Source of the DNA: Emiliania huxleyi CCMP1516
Taxonomy: Eukaryota > Haptophyta > Isochrysidales > Noelaerhabdaceae
Direction: 5' to 3'
Assembly: GCF_000372725.1 (NCBI RefSeq)
Contig: NW_005198243.1
Coordinates: 316,479-380,478, forward strand
DNA length: 64,000 nucleotides
Shown: piece after piece, positions 37,001 through 52,000 of the stretch
How positions within the stretch are numbered: the first letter of the stretch is position 1
How the letters are laid out: the number at the start of each line of letters is the position of its first letter
Notes under the pieces: generated by a model
What the model saw: the letters and a program-made list of their open reading frames with translations, nothing else
Told to the model about the DNA's origin: nothing
Database searches by the model: none
Translations under genes and position numbers: made by a program

Positions 37001-40000
37001 ATTTCGGCAAAGGGGGGGAAACCGAACCCCGTCCTCTTGATAGTCTTGAGGAACTCCTTTGGGATGATCAGGTCCGTGTCGACGTTCGGAATGTTCAGCG
37101 GCGCGGCGGCGCCGCGCACGACCGTGAAGCGCGGCATGCCGCCGCCGCCGCCACCGCCGCCGTCGCCGCCGCCCTCCTCGCGGATGATCGGGCCGGCGGA
37201 CTGAGTGGCGGCAGACCACATCTCGCGCTGTGTCGCGGAAGACTCGCCCGCGACAGTCAGCACCTGTGCGGCGGCGCCTCCGGCGGCTGTGGGGTGTGTC
37301 TCGGGGGTGTCTAGGGGGTGTCTAGGGGGTCTAGGGGGTGTCTCGGGGGTGTCTAGGGGGTCTCGGGTGTGTCTCGGGTGTGTCTTGGGGGTGTCTAGGG
37401 GGTGTCTCGGGGTTGTCTAGGGGTTGTCTAGGGGATGTCTAGGGTGTGTCTCGGGGGTGTCTATGGGGTGTCTAGGGGTTGTCTAGGGGGTCTCGGGGGT
37501 GTCTCGGGGGTGTCTATGAGATGTCTAGGGGGTGTCTAGGGGGTGTCTGGGAGGTGTCTGGGAGGTGTCTGGGGGGGTGTCTGTGGGAGGTGTCTGGGAG
37601 GTGTCCGGGGGAAAGCTGCAGGAGGTGTGCGAGAGTGTGCCTGGGCAGTGTGTCGAGGCAGTGTGTCGAGGCAGTGTGACGAGGCAGTGTCGCGTGCCTG
37701 CATCGCCCCCTCCGGCAGCTGCAGCGCGCGCACGTCCGCCAGCCGGCCGGTGATCGCCTAGAAGTGTCTAGGAAGGGTCTAGGAGGTGTCTAGGAAGTGT
37801 CCGCCAGCCGGCCGGTGGTCGCCGCGGCCGCAGCCATGATTGGCGACATGAGGTGCGTGCGCCCGCCCGCGCCCTGCCGGCCCTCGAAGTTGCGGTTGGA
37901 GGTCGAGGCGCACCGCTCCCCGCTGCCTAGGAAGTGTCTTGGAGGTGTCTTGGAGGTGTCTGGGAAGCGTCGAGGCGCGCCGTCCCCCGCTGCCGAGCTT
38001 GTCCGAGTTCATCGCGAGGCACATCGAGCAGCCGGGCTGCCGAAAGTCGAAGCCCGCCTATATATAAAAAAAAGTCGAAGCCCGCCTCAAGGGAGAGGGC
38101 GAGAGGGGGCGGGGAGGGGTGAGAGGGTGAGAGGGTGAGAGAGTGAGCGAGTGAGAGAGACGGAGGGAGAGAGGTGGGAGGTGGTGGAGGCATCGACGCC
38201 ACCGTGCCGTCTTGCTACCCACTACGTGCCGCGAACAGCTCACTGCCCACTACTTGCTACTTCCCAAGCACTAGGCGCATCGGCGCCACGGGGCCGCGTC
38301 TTGCTACTTCTCTTCAAGACGCCCTTCTCCGGCCCCTCTCGTGGCCAGACACCCCCCGTCCGGCCCCTCGCCACTCTCGGCCGCTCTCGGCCGCTCTCGC
38401 CCAATCTCGCGCCTCGACCAGCGTGAGGTCGAGCCCCTCCTCGACCGCCTGCTCCCGCACCACGCCCGAGCCAGGCACGACCATCGCGTGCACGTGCGGC
38501 GCGACCTTGCGCCCCTTGGCGACGGCGGCGACGGCGCGCAAATCCTCGATGCGTCCGTTGGTGCAGGAGCCGATGAAGACCTGCCACGGGTCAGGCGGTG
38601 TGAACAGAGGCGGTGTGAACAGACGCGCCTCACAGCTCTCGGCGTGCTGCCCGTGACCAGGAGCGGAGAGGGGGGGGGGGGAGGGGGAGGGGGAGGGGGG
38701 GGAGGGTGCCTTGTCAACGGGGATCGCCTCGAGTGGCTCGCCCTGCCGCTCGAGCAAGCCTATGGGGGGGGGGAGATCATGGGGGGTCAGGGGGGGAGAT
38801 CGCACGAGATCGCTGCTGCCGCTCGAGCAGCGGTCCCATGTACGAGAGCGCGCGCTCCGCCTTTGAGCGGAGCGTCGGGTCGTCGATCTGGTCGAGGGTG
38901 GGCACCTGGGCCGGGGGGGGGGGAGATCTGGGGAGATCTGGGGAGATCTGGGGAGAGATGGGGAGAGATGGGGAGAGATGGGGAGATCTGGGGAGATCTG
39001 GTCGAGGGCGGGCAATCTCCTATGGGCGGCCCGCAGCACCACTCCGCCACTCGCCTCCCGCTTCTCCAGCCTCGCAGGCCCTCGAGGGCTGCGAGAGGGG
39101 CGGGGGCGCACCCTGCCGCTGATGGGCGCCGTGTCCTCGGGAGAAGTGCCCCAGGTGACGGTGGGTGCGATGGAGGCGGCGTCGATGACGACAGTCCGGT
39201 CGTACGCCTGCTCCCAAAAAAGAACGCGCGTCGGACCTCCACCGCCGGTCTTCCAACAGAAGAAATCCGAGGGCGGTCGTAGGCCGCGTCCGCGTCCGAG
39301 GCGAGCGAGCGCCAGTGCGCCACCGCCGCCGCCCACTCGTCGGACTCGGGAGCAGGCACCATCGGGCGGCCGCGCAAGTAGTCGAACGTGACGTCGTCGG
39401 GCGCGATGAGGCCGGCGCGCGCGCCCGCCTCGATGGCCATGTTGCAGATCGACATGCGCCCCTCCATCGACAGCGATCGGATCGCCTCGCCCGCAAACTC
39501 GATCGTGTAGCCCGTGCCGCCGGCCGTGCCTAGGAAGTGTCCGGGACGTGTCCGGGGAGTGTCTAGGAGGTGCCGCCCCCCTGCCGCCGGCCTTGCCGAT
39601 CAGGCCGCAGACGTGCAGGATGACGTCCTTTGCGGTGACGCCGACGGGGAGGGCGCCGTCGACGCGGATCAGGAAGTTCTTCATCTTTTGCTGCTGCAGC
39701 GTCGACGTCGCGAGCACGTGCTCCACCTACATGGACATGGACATGGACATGGACATGGACATGGACATGGACATGGACATGGACATGGACATGGACATGG
39801 ACATGGACATGGACATGGACATGGACATGGACATGGACATGGTGATGACACCAGCCGCAGGGCGGGAATACAGCATCGCGCCGTCGTGGCATGATGCGCA
39901 TTCTTCAGCCTCGAGGCTCCTCCACCTCTGATGTCCCGACCCCAAAGGCGAGATACGGGGAGATACGGGGGAGATCTTCTACGCCCCTCCACCTCTGACG

Positions 40001-43000
40001 TCCCGATCCCAAACGCGAGCGCTCCAAACGCGCCGTGCGTGGCGGTGTGGCTGTCTCCGCAGACGGTGGTCGCGCCCGGGACGGTGAAGCCCTGCTCGGG
40101 CCCGATGATGTGCACCACGCCCTGCCGCTTGTCGCCCATGCCAAAGTAGGCCAGGTTGAACGCCTCAACGTTCGCCTCGAGCGCGAGCACCTAGCGCAAG
40201 CCACCCAGGGCGGCGGAGCGTGACGAGCGCGGTCTCTCCGCGGCCGCCGCCCCGTCGCGCCCGATGCACCTGCGTCCGCGACTGCTCCTCCTCGATGAAG
40301 GACGCCACGTCCTTGAACTTTGAGCGCGACGAGGTGGGGATGTTGTGGTCTGCGCCGAGAACGCAACCCAGGGGTGAGGCGCGAGAGAGTGCGGGAGCGG
40401 CAAATCGACGCCGGCCGCTCACCGACAGTCACGAGCGTGCAGTCGGGCCGCCGCACGGGCCGGCCGGCTACGGCGAGGCCCACGGCATTTCCCGAGAGGA
40501 TGCAACGTAATAACGGGTCCGGGTAGCCGTAGAGGAGAGCGTTGCCGTCGCTGCCCGCCTCCACGACGTGCTCGTCCCAGATCTTGTCGTACATGGTGCG
40601 CGGCCGCATGGAGAGGAAGCGGCGGCCCGTGGTGGCGCCGCGCGAGGCGCGGAGCGCTCGAGCCAGCATTGATGAGCCCCGACCGAGAGCGAGGCGAGCT
40701 CGGCCAAAAGAATTCAACGAAAAGAACTGAGAGAGAGAGAGAGAGAGAGAGGTGGGACGATAGGTCGGCAAGAGTCGAAGGCAGTGGACGTTGCAAACAG
40801 AGGCATTCTAAAAGGGCGTGGGATTATGCGGAACAATACCCTGCTGTGTGTGGTACATGCTCCAGTGGACTGGGGAGGAGCTGGATTTCCTTTTGATGAG
40901 CAGTTTGGGAGGGGAGCTCTCTTGGACGAGGTCTACAGGACATGGTGTCTACCGGCAACTACACCACAGTGCCTTGGACTTCAGTCTGCATGGGCGATCA
41001 TGGCTTGGCTGCAAGGGTGCGATGTCGGGAGCGCGATGGAGTTCATGCCTAGACATAAAATTGATGGACGACTGGCAGAGAAAAGCGTGCCCCTACAGGC
41101 ATTGGAGACGATGCAACTACTGGGTCTACGGTTCAAGCGCTCAGAAGGGCGCGCAGAGGGAGCCTTGGGGGAGGCCGTGTCGGTGGGAATGAGCGAAGTT
41201 GGAGATGTGGGTCCGTCTCTTTGGGGAAGGAACGATATTACTGATAGTCAGAGGCTGCGATCATTGGGAGTGCGGTTTGCGAAGGACATGTATGGAGGAT
41301 GGAGTTGTGGGCATCTGCAACTCTTAACGAGTGGAGAGGCATAGGTCTGCTTCGGATGTGGTGAGGTGGACTTCACAAGAGCTGATCATGAGGAGTGGGA
41401 TAGACTAGTGATGGAAGCCTCTCGTTGCGTCGACATCAGCACTACGTGGACGAGGTGGGGGAAGGAGGGGAGAGAGGAGGCGGAGGAGTTGGGGAGGAGC
41501 AAGGCAATGGGAGGAAAGGCAGGGAGGAGAGTGTTTGACGTGCGAGCATGCAGGCTGGAGTCAGCTGATGGGGTGGAGGACCATGCGAGGGGGGGGCGAG
41601 AACCGGAGTCTGTGGAGAGATGTGCGTTCCGCGTGAATGTGTCACACACTCACACGAATGAGGATAAGTGAGTACCTGTGAGTGATTTGCCAACAACAAA
41701 CCTAAAACCTGTGGACTAGGTCCAGCCCTGGGTGAGCCAGATCTGACGTTTTGGGACATCGCGTCAGATCCGTGTTTTTTTGGTCTTGCGGTACATCTCT
41801 CCGCTCGCCACCTCACGCTCCGCCGTCCGGCCATGGATGGTCCGATGGAGCTCGCCGAGCTCCATCGGACCATCCAACTCCGGTCACCGAGTCTGAACGC
41901 GCTCAGCCTCAGGAGGTACCAAACCGCGCGAATTCTGCACGCCTCGCTGCACCGCTGGCTTGACTGAATCAGGCAGCAGCAGGCTGCTGCTGCTGCCACA
42001 GCAGCAGTCTGCTGCGGCCCTAATACGCAAGTTGATGACTAGCAGCACTGCCGGGGACATTCGAGCCGCCACAGCCGGTGTGCAGCTGTGCACTGCCACC
42101 TGCCCGCGGCTAAGCACAATGTGTGCTCGCATTGGATGAGCCCTGCTGATGGACCTGCGTCGCCTTAGCTGCACGAGAGCAATGCCGCAGGCGGCGGCCG
42201 TGGCATACACTGCGAGCACACTCGGTGCAGCTGCAAGGTGCAGCAAGAGCACGTCGTTCCTGCCTCTGATGCCACTCTCGCGGCTTGTAGCGCGTCACTC
42301 GCGCATGCTCTCCAGGAGCTATGGCGGGCGCGTGTGTGGGGCTGTAGCCTGTGTTTGGCCGGTTCTGACCCGTTTACTATCAGTACCATGCCTGGGCCAC
42401 AATAATCGCACACGGGGAGCGGCTCAGGGACCCAGTAAGCCGCGGAATCGCCAAATGTCACAACCCGGCTCACCCAGGGCTGGACCTAGTCTGTGTGCCA
42501 GGAGAAAAAGGCGGGTCCCGCTGCGCACGTGCCCACCCTTGTGCAGATAATGGAGTGCCCACACTGCTACGAGCAGGTCCGAGATCGAAGTACGAAGATC
42601 GAACTCTGGGGAGAAATATCGGGAGAGACCCGGGCGATCATCCCCACGAGAAGCCCACGAGACTGGCCAGCAGCGCGTTGTACGGCGCGAAGAGGTCGTC
42701 GTATGCAGCGGCGTCGGCCTTCATTGCGTCGCGCGAGCGGTTGTACAGGGCCCGCTCCTCGTCGCTGATGATGCTGTACGTGCTCGGCGCGCGGCGGCGG
42801 CCTGCCTTTGCGGCGCTCGCCGAACAGCGTCCGCTCTGGCTCGCGGCGAGGACGAGGTCGTCGCCCGCGTACAAGCCTGCTCACAGCTTTCTCTTCTTCA
42901 GCTTTCTTTGGCACGGCTGTGAACAAGTCGCCGCGCACGGGCAAGCCGGTGAAACGGCCGATCAGCCTGAGGAGGGCGGCCGCGTCCATCTGCATCAAGT

Positions 43001-46000
43001 CCTCGTACCGGAGGAAGAGGAACTGGCGCCGCTCGAAGTGGCGCAGAGCGTGCAGCACGCACACACCGTACAGCGACGTGTGCGGGTAGTTTAGCGCGCC
43101 GCCCGAGGCCCAGCAGCGGGAGAGGTACGCAGCCAGCTCCTAGCGACGCTCCGAGAAGGGCTCAAGAGGAGCAAGCTCAAGTGGAGCAAGAGGGGGGAGG
43201 GGCACTCGGCCGGCTCCTCTTCTGGCGGCGAGCAGAGATAACCTCGCGTGATCTCCGATGATCTCGGCTGATCTCGGCTGATCTCGCTCCTCGGTCGGCA
43301 GCGAGCGGAGCAGCTCCGTCTCGCGCCACAAGCTCTCGTTGCAGTCTCGCAGCTGCGCCGCCTTGCTGGCAAAGGCGGGCCCAAAGTCGGCGATCGGCTC
43401 CCAAGTCCACTGTAGTGCAAACATGGCCCACTCCGAGAAGGCTCGCGCGGCCGGCTCGCGCATCGCAACGATGAAACGCAGCGCGGACGGGTCGGCGGCG
43501 CTCGCCTTCAGCCTCGGCAGCGCTTCTGGGTCGCACAAGTAGTTTGGCGTGAAGTCGCCGACGAGCATCGGGTACTCGCCAGCAGCCGAGCGCGGCAGCG
43601 CCGAGTGCACGCAATGCAGGTCTCCCCTCCCCAGCCGCGCCAGCACCGCGCCCGCCTCCTCGCCGTAGCAGCCGTTGCTGGTCGGGCCGCCGCGGACGAT
43701 GCGCGTGCACGCCGGGTGGCCGCCGGCACACACGCGGCTGAGTCGCTCCGTCAGATCCCGATGCAGCAGCACCCGGTCGCTCTCGCCGCCCTGCTCGCCC
43801 CGCGCCTCGCCCCTCGCCTCGCAGGCCGCCGCCGCCCGGCCGCAGCCGCGCCTGCGTGGCGTGCGTCCAGGCGTGACACGATAGAAAGAGCGCGATGTGA
43901 TTGCAAGCGCCGTGGTGTGATTGCGATAGGCGGGTGTGTCTCGATTGAAGTGCGACGGAGGACGACAGCGTGGCACGAGCAGGAGGGCCCCGGGGACTGA
44001 GCATGTCGGTTGCGAGCGAAACTGGGGTGGCTACTTCCACCACACGCCTGCGGGCCGCACGCACCGCACGGCGCAGCCGCAGAAAACGCGGCTCCCACGC
44101 CTGCGAGCAAGTTCCGAGAAGGTTCCGCGAAGCCTCCCCGAAGCAGCCGTGGGGAGCGTTTCCCCCGCACCCACAGGGGAGGCTCGCCCGGCAGCGCGCC
44201 GCGAGCCATGTCGGGACCGGCGAGGGTGCGCAGGTCGCGCCGGAAGCGGCGCTGCCGCGAGCCTCCAAAGTAGAAGGTTTCTTTCAGCGGGCTGAGCTGC
44301 AGCTCGCGCCGTACAATCGCGGCGGCCTGTTCACACAATGGGACACACGTCACCCGAGTCACCCCATGCCTCCAGCTCCACCTCCCTTCGGGTGTGCGAG
44401 GCGGCCGTCAGCGGAGGAAGAAGGAAGGTGCGATTGCAGCGGTGCACGCCCCAGCCGCTTGCGTCGGCGCCGCAGCCTGCGCGGCGCGGCGCAAACGCGT
44501 CCAAGAAGCAGTTGTAAAGCCAGGTCGTCGCACTCTTTGGGAAGCCCGGCAGAAAGAGCGTCGGAAGCACCGGCGAGCGCCGCCCGCCCTCCGACTGACC
44601 TTCGCCTTGAGAGGTCGAGCCTCGAGGCGCGGCAGCGACTCCGGGCGTGTCGAGGACATAGTCGGGCAGTCTCAGGCCGCGGCACCAGTCACGCTCGCCT
44701 TCGCATGTCGGGTCCACCAATAGCCTGTGCCGACGTGCGCCGGTGGCCGGCCCAGCGGCGGCGGCCCTCCGTGGTGCGGTGGAGGGCGCGGCGAGCACCT
44801 GTCGCAGCGTCAGCGGCGGCCGCCGCACCGCACCCGAGCCGTTTCCCACGTCGAGGCACAGGGTAGCGGCCTGGCTGCCGTCAAGGCGAACCAAGAGGCA
44901 CTCTGGCTTGCGCTCGGTTGCAGGCCGCGTCCGCAGCGCCGTCGCCTCCAGCCCACGATGCGGGCCGGACGTGAAGAGCACGCGTGCGCCGGGCGGGAAA
45001 GGTAGGTCAAAGTCGGACAGCAGAGCGCCTGCCTCCATCGCCATCCCGCCTGTGTACACGTTTTTTTCTTTTTTGTTCTCGAGGCGCCCAGCGACGCGAG
45101 CCTGGCTGTTCTTCACCTTTCTACCTACCTACCTACCTACCTACGCGTGCCGGATGGAGTCCGGCCGCGGGTGACTAGGGAAGTTCGCTCAGGATGTGTG
45201 GCAGTCAGTTTGGCTGAGTGTCTTGTCTTGTGGTTCTGTGTGTCGCTCCTGTGTGACCGTCATCGCCCGTCTAGCGTCCACCCATACCGCGTTGGTGTCC
45301 CAGTCGTTGGTCGGACTGTGTTTCGCCTTCCCATCAATCAATCAAAGGTGGATCTTATGGTGTGGCCGCGTTGTTTTTAACTTCCGGTATCCGGGCTCCA
45401 AACGCACCTCGTATGTGTGCGGTGCAGAAAGAAAGAAAGAAAACGGGATTCACAAATCCTACCCGTTCTGACTAACTGATGAGCATGCGCGACGTCGACA
45501 TCGACACGAAGCCTCGGCAGACCGGGCAGGCCGTGTTGATCTTCACCTTCCCGCGGCTCGTCTCGACCTCGCTGTCGTCGTTGAGCCACTTGTGCAAGCA
45601 GCGGTAGTGGAAGAGGTTCTTGCAGCAGCGCGTGGCGCCCCAGCCGTTCGGGTCGCGAGGCTGCAGGCGCGCCTCGGGGTGCGAGCCAATGCGCAGCGAT
45701 GGACATCTCGCTGCAGGCGCTCGCGGGGCCGTGAGTGGGGGTCCCCACTGCTGCCCCTCTGACTATACGTCTGTGGTGATGCCTTTCCCTGAGAACGCAC
45801 ACAACGCCTCGTGTGTAATGCCCTGTGTTCCGCGAGTGCGTGTGCCCCGTCGTCCATGCTAGGACGTGTGTAACACTGACTGACTGAATAGCACTTGCAG
45901 GAGTTCGTATACTTAAATACTACACCTCCTCTCCTATACTACCCTTGCTACCCTGGATCCCTCGTACAGATTCACTCACATGAAGCACAGTAGAGTACAT

Positions 46001-49000
46001 CACGACGCCACCAGTGCCGCCTCCTTCTCCTTTTTGAGCTTTTTGTGCTTCTTGGTGTTGGACTTCTTCGATGCCACCTGCTCGGCCTCGTGCTCCTCAG
46101 CGGCACCAACGAGTCTTCCCGCCGTCTCCTCCCCAGCCGCCTCCACCCCGGCCTCCGCCTCCCCCCCGGCCTCCCCCCCCGCCCCTGCCTCCTCTCCCGC
46201 CGCGTGCGGCTCCACCAGTCCAAGCACGAGCTGCCCCACACCCGCCTCCTTGAGCAGCTTCGCCGCGTGCGAGTGGCCGTCCGCGCGCACGTCGTTGACG
46301 GTGAGTAGGCTAAGTCCCTCGCGCAGCTGCCCCGAGGCGATCGCTAGCCCGCCCTCGCGCACCACGCGGATCTGTGGCGGGCCCGAGTCGCCCTCTAGCG
46401 CGAGGCCAATCTTTGCGTCTGCTGTCTGCTTTGTCAGAGTGACGGTGAAACGCCGCCCGCGCGGGCTTTCAGAAGCGGGTTTCAGTTGACCGACTGATGC
46501 GCCCGCGTCAAGTGCCCTGTGATCGGCCGGCGCCAGCGGCTCAACTTCGGTAACTCCCTCCGTCGTGGCAGTGTGCAGCTCCTCAACCTCGGCGGCGACT
46601 GCGGCCTGCAGCCTTGCAAGCAGGTCCTTCTGCTTGCCCGTAGTCGGGAGTCCCCTCGCCGCCAGCTTGATCTTGACCTCCTTTGGCTTCAGCCGTCGCA
46701 CCTCGTCCAGAGCCTCCTCCCGCGCGGCGGCCAGCTCGTTCCCACCCGCTCTCCCCTCGTCGCCCACCATCAGAGAGTCGCTCGCCACGCCCGCATGAAG
46801 CGGCTGCAGTGGCTGAGGCGGGTGCGGTTGTCGGTCGGCGGGGCCGGCTGTCCTGGGCGGAGCTGGTGTTGGACTGGCAAGGGCGGCCGCAAGCTCCCTG
46901 ATTTCCGACCGACTGAACCGGATCGATTCGAAAGGGAGGCGGCCTCGCGGGTCGTGCATCTCAACAGCCGACCGGCGCAGCAGCTCAACTTGCTCGCCCA
47001 GCAGGGAGAAATTGCGGCCCGAATGCAGTATGTGGATGGTAGATGCGAGCGCGCGCGACTCAAGCGGTCGGAAGATGATGTCGGAGGCCTTCTCGGCCGG
47101 CAACACCCCATCTGAGACCAGCCGATCAACGTCCATGCGAGAGAGCTGCACCTTTCCACCCTCGAGCTCTTGGGCGCGAATGCCGCGGTCCTCCATCAGG
47201 GCAAGTACCGAGACCGCACCCACCTTTGCCTTTTGCCAATGCTGCGACGACTGCCGCTTCGGAGGCGACGCCAGGGCTGCGGCGATGCTGTGAATCGACG
47301 ACTCCCGCTTAGCCGAGGCGGCCTCAGCATCCAGCTCGACGCCTGCCGCTCCGGACGTGATGTCGTTGGTCGCATCCGGCGGCTCGGCCTCTCCCTTCTT
47401 GTCGCTCTTCTTCTTCTTCTTCTTGGGCTTGCTCTCGGGCGGGGGGTCCTCGGCCATCGTGCGCCCTGGCTGGGTGGCCGACGTTTCGTTTTGCGATTTT
47501 TTCAATGAGGCGTATCTGAAACGTAAACCCTCGACCCCGCCGACATTCGCTCGCGTCGCGGCCGTCTCGCTCCTCTTCCACGCCTCGCTTGCGGTAGAGG
47601 GCATCCGCTTGTGGGCGCAAGAGCGCGGCTTCGAGCTGCCGGCGCCGCCAGAGGGCGAGAGCTGCGCCGTGCGGTGGCTGTGCTTTTCAGCCTTTTCACT
47701 GCTTGGAATGCCACCCCCCACCTCCTTGCTCTCCGCCTCGCTCACGCCTCTCTCGCCCTACACCTTCGCCGAAGTGCGTGGCGGCCGGCTGCGAGGCCGC
47801 GTCAACGCGACGACCGGCATGCGCTCCTTCCTCGGCATCCGCTACGCCGCCCCGCCGCTCGGCGACCTGCGGTGGCGCGAGCCGCTGCCCGAGCCGGGCT
47901 GGGCGGGCACTGCCGACGCGCTTGAGTATGGCAGCGTCTGTCTGCAGAACCCGCTCTTTGGCTGGAACAGCATCGAGAACCGCGGCAACATGAGCGAGGA
48001 CTGCCTCTTTCTCAACGTCGTGGCGCCTCCGCCGCGGCCGCAGCCCTACCCGGTGATGGTTTACATCCACGCCGGCGAGTTCCACTTTGGGAGCGGCGCC
48101 GACCGAGAGTCGGACGTCCCTCACTTTGCGACCGATGTCATCCTCGTGAGCTTCAACTACCGTCTCGGCGTCTTTGGCTTCGCCGGCGCGGACGACCTGC
48201 GTGACCGCACGCCCTTCGGCGGCACGGGCAACTACGGCGTGCACGACCAGCGCGCGGCGCTGGGCTGGGTGCGATCGAGCATCGGCGCATTCGGCGGCGA
48301 TGCTTCGAACGTGCTCGTGTGGGGCGAGTCCTCGGGCGGCACCTCGGTGGCGCTGCACCTCGTCTCGCCGCGCTCGCACGGCCTCTTCCACAAGGCGATC
48401 CTGCAGTCACCAGGAGTGACGCAGGTCAAGTCGCTGGCCGACGCGCAGCTCAACTACAGATACACCCTCGCCGCCCTCCTCTCCCGCGGCTCGCCCGGCT
48501 GCGTGTCTGGCGGAGGCTACGCCACCTTCCCGGAGACGCGGCTCAAGTCGTGGGGCGGCGGGGTGGTCGGCAGGGCGGCAAACGTCTCTCTCGCGCAGGC
48601 GCGCGCCGCGTGCGACGCTGCGGCGGCGTGCCGCGGCTTCACGCTCGAGCGGCGCGGCGAGAGCGGCGCTTTCAATGCGACGCTCCACGCGGCCGCGGCG
48701 CCCATCTTTGACGTGCGCGCGAGGGAGGGCGGCGCGGCCAGCCTTCCGGCGCCGTTCAGCTACCTCAAGGCGGCGAGGGAGGGGAGCGCCGGGGTGGAGT
48801 GCTTGCTGCGCGCGAGTGCGGCGGCGCTGGTCAACGTGCGCGGGCCTGTGTCTCGCCGCGGACAGACAGGAGGAGGCGGCGTCTCCGACCCGTGTCGGAC
48901 GCTCTCCCCCGCAGGTGACCGACTATCTCCCTCGCGACGACAGCTTCGAGACGAACGGGTTCGCGCCGGTGGTGGACGGCCGAGACATGCGCACCACGCT

Positions 49001-52000
49001 CGTCGACCAGGTGGCCGAGGGACGCTTCAGCCACGGCGTGCCCGTCCTGCTCGGCTCCAACCTTGACGAGGGCACCATCTTCATGGAGCTATCGCCCCCC
49101 CTCCCGTGCGCAAACGCGAGCAACGCTTCATTCGCCGCGTGGGCCGAGGCCATGTTCGGCGTCGAGACGTCCGCCGCCGTGGTGGCCGCCTACCAGAAGC
49201 TGCGCGCGCCCTTGCCGCAGTGCAGCACTCACCGGCCGCCCCCCGGCGGGCGCACTGGGGGGGGAGGGGCGGCGGCGGCGGAGGGGGGAGGGGCGGCGGA
49301 GGAGCGGGTAGGGGTGGCGGCGGAGGCACGGGCGGCGGTGGAGGGGGGAGAGGAGGGTGAGGGTGAGGCGGCGGCGGGCAACCGTGTGGTCAAGGGCTAC
49401 TACTACATGGCCGCGATGCGCAGCGCGGGCGACTACGCCATAACTTGCAGAGTGCGCCAGATGGCGAGGTAGGGACTCGCCGAGACTCGCCGAGATTCGA
49501 CGAGGTTTGACGAGATTCGACCAGAGTAGCGGCAGCCCTGCTTTCCTCTGTGCACCTCCAAGCTGCCGACTGCCTCCTCCTCTGCTGTGCGAGGTCTCTC
49601 CGCCGGCGAAGGCACCGCGTCTTCGCCTACTACTTCACGCACACGCCCAACCGCTCCGTCAACTATGGCCAGCTGCAGAGCATCGGCGCTTTCCACGGCG
49701 CAGAGGTCCCCGTCCCTACGCACTTCGGAAGACTTCGGAAGACGCGTATTCCTCCGTATTCGGCTGTGTTCGGCGGGAACCACTGTCTTCGTGGCAGCGC
49801 ACGAGGCAAATCTCCCACCCTCAGCTCCTGTATTGATCCTCTGCTATATCATCGCTGACTCTAGGTCCCCTTCGCCTTTTACGACGCCTTCGAGCTGTCC
49901 ACACTGGACGAGCGCTCGCTCGCGGCGGACATGGGGTGCTACTGGAGGAACTTCGCCCACACCGGCGACCCGAACCGAGGCCCATCGCCCTGTGTGCGCG
50001 CCGCCGTGCCGCCCCGATGGCCAGAGCTCTCGGCGGCAGGCGGCGATCGCGCGACGACGCTGCGGCTCGACGTCGGCGCGGCGGGCGGAATCGCGCCGCT
50101 CGTCGGGCTCAAGGACAAACAGTGCGACGCCTTCCTGCCCGCGACTTCTTCTCCCTCTCGCTAGCCGCTGCGGGCGCCGCACCGCTGCCACCATATCCGG
50201 CCGCCGGCACATGCGGGTACGTTAGCTGTATGGAGAGTGTGTGCTGCGGGGTCGAGTTGGCAAGCCAGTTGGGCGCGATGGGAGGTTAGCTCGTGATCTC
50301 GATTGGCTGCAACTCCGCTCTCCGGTGTCCGGAAATGCGGGGTGGCGCGTTCACATTCGCTCGAGCTGTTAGCAATTACCCTTACCATGCGGAACCAGAA
50401 AGAGGGCGGAGAATACTCCTCCAGAGCTCAAGTGCTCAAAATAGAAAGATAAGACGGCTTGATCCCAGCGCGCAGCGGCACACGTCTACAGTACAACCCG
50501 GCGAGAGGGGGACTCACGGGGAAGAGACCGAACGGCCGGCCGGATTACTAGGACGCCGAGGCCCCGCACGGGGAAGAGTCCGAACGCCCGGCCGGGCAAC
50601 TAGGTCATTAAGGCCCCGCCCCTCTCTCCACCCGGCCGTTCCAACGGCCAGGCCGTCGCTTAAGGCTGATTGGCTAGACGAGCGGTCTACCTCCAACGGG
50701 GCAGTCTGGATCACGGGGGATGACATCCTGCCTGCCGACACGTCGGGAGGAGGTGGTTGCTCCGCCGCCGGACCGCCCTCTCCACCACCCTCGCCCAGGG
50801 ATCTACAATGCTGTCTTAAGGTCCGACCTGTGGGCTCTGCCTGCGCTCGGCACCGGGCACCGCCTCGGTATACAAAATGCGCCTGCGGGCGGACCCTCAC
50901 AGATCAGATCAGATCAGATCAGTGAGAAGACGGCCAGAGGGAAACTTCGTGGATTGAGTAATTCTTGGCCGCTTTGTGTATCTCGAGACCTCGAGAGAAG
51001 GCCGCCCGCAGGCCGAGGGCCCAAGTCGAAGCTTTCTTTTGGCAGGAGCCCGCCGCGGCCGCTTCTACGCCGGCGAATCACCATCAAGCTGCTATACGGC
51101 CCCGGCATCGCCTCCCCGGGCTTAGCTCTCAGTCAAGATATTGTGCACATGAGTGGCCTCTACAATATACTCACTGACACTGAACCTCCCAGAGCTCGTC
51201 CCGGTCCGTCACGGCCATCCTCGTCCTCCGGCGGGCCCCCGGCCGCGGCGCGGTGCGGCGGCGTCACAAATCCGACCACAGAGCACCGGGACGCGGTCGG
51301 GCGATCTGAGGCCCAAGTAGGCGAATGCATTGCCCATCCAGGGCTATCACCTGGATCTATCAACAGGCGCCTGCGGCGCCGTGCTCAGGAGTTGGTTTTC
51401 ACTCGCTCGAAATGTGTGCCTGAAAGGGTTAAAGTTGTGCGTCACGCTGCCCGGCGTTTCTCACTTTCCGGGACAGCCCCGCCCTTGCGAGGCAAGAAAG
51501 TGACGGCTACCCTGTACGCCCTGTTGTCTACGAGACCCCCTCTCGCCGACCGCCCATCCCCCCCATCCCCCCCCTCTCCAACGCGACGAGCCACTGACCG
51601 TTGCGCGTTGGCCCTCTGCCGTCCCTGCCCTGCGCCCCCCTGCCCTTCGCCGTCCCGCACAAACACACAGTCACACCCCACACGCACATACAAGCATTCA
51701 AGAAAAAAAAACCGGGTTCTGCCCTCAAAAGAAAAGAAAAAAGGAAAGGAGGAGACCAGCGGGGGAGACTCCCCGCCTATGCAACACCCCAGGAAGGGGC
51801 TGCCATCGCCGGAAGCTGTGCCTAAGCATAACTCCCAAACCCGCAGCGGCCCAGGGGGCCTTGGGGGCAGCCTGCCGGACCGCCGCCGCACGGGGCAAGC
51901 ACCAGGAAATGAACGTAGTTGATGGATTGGGCTATCGTCCGTGCCTCCCTTCTCTTCGACTTCGTCAGAGTGGGACCTACGCCGCGCCGCCGTGCTGGGC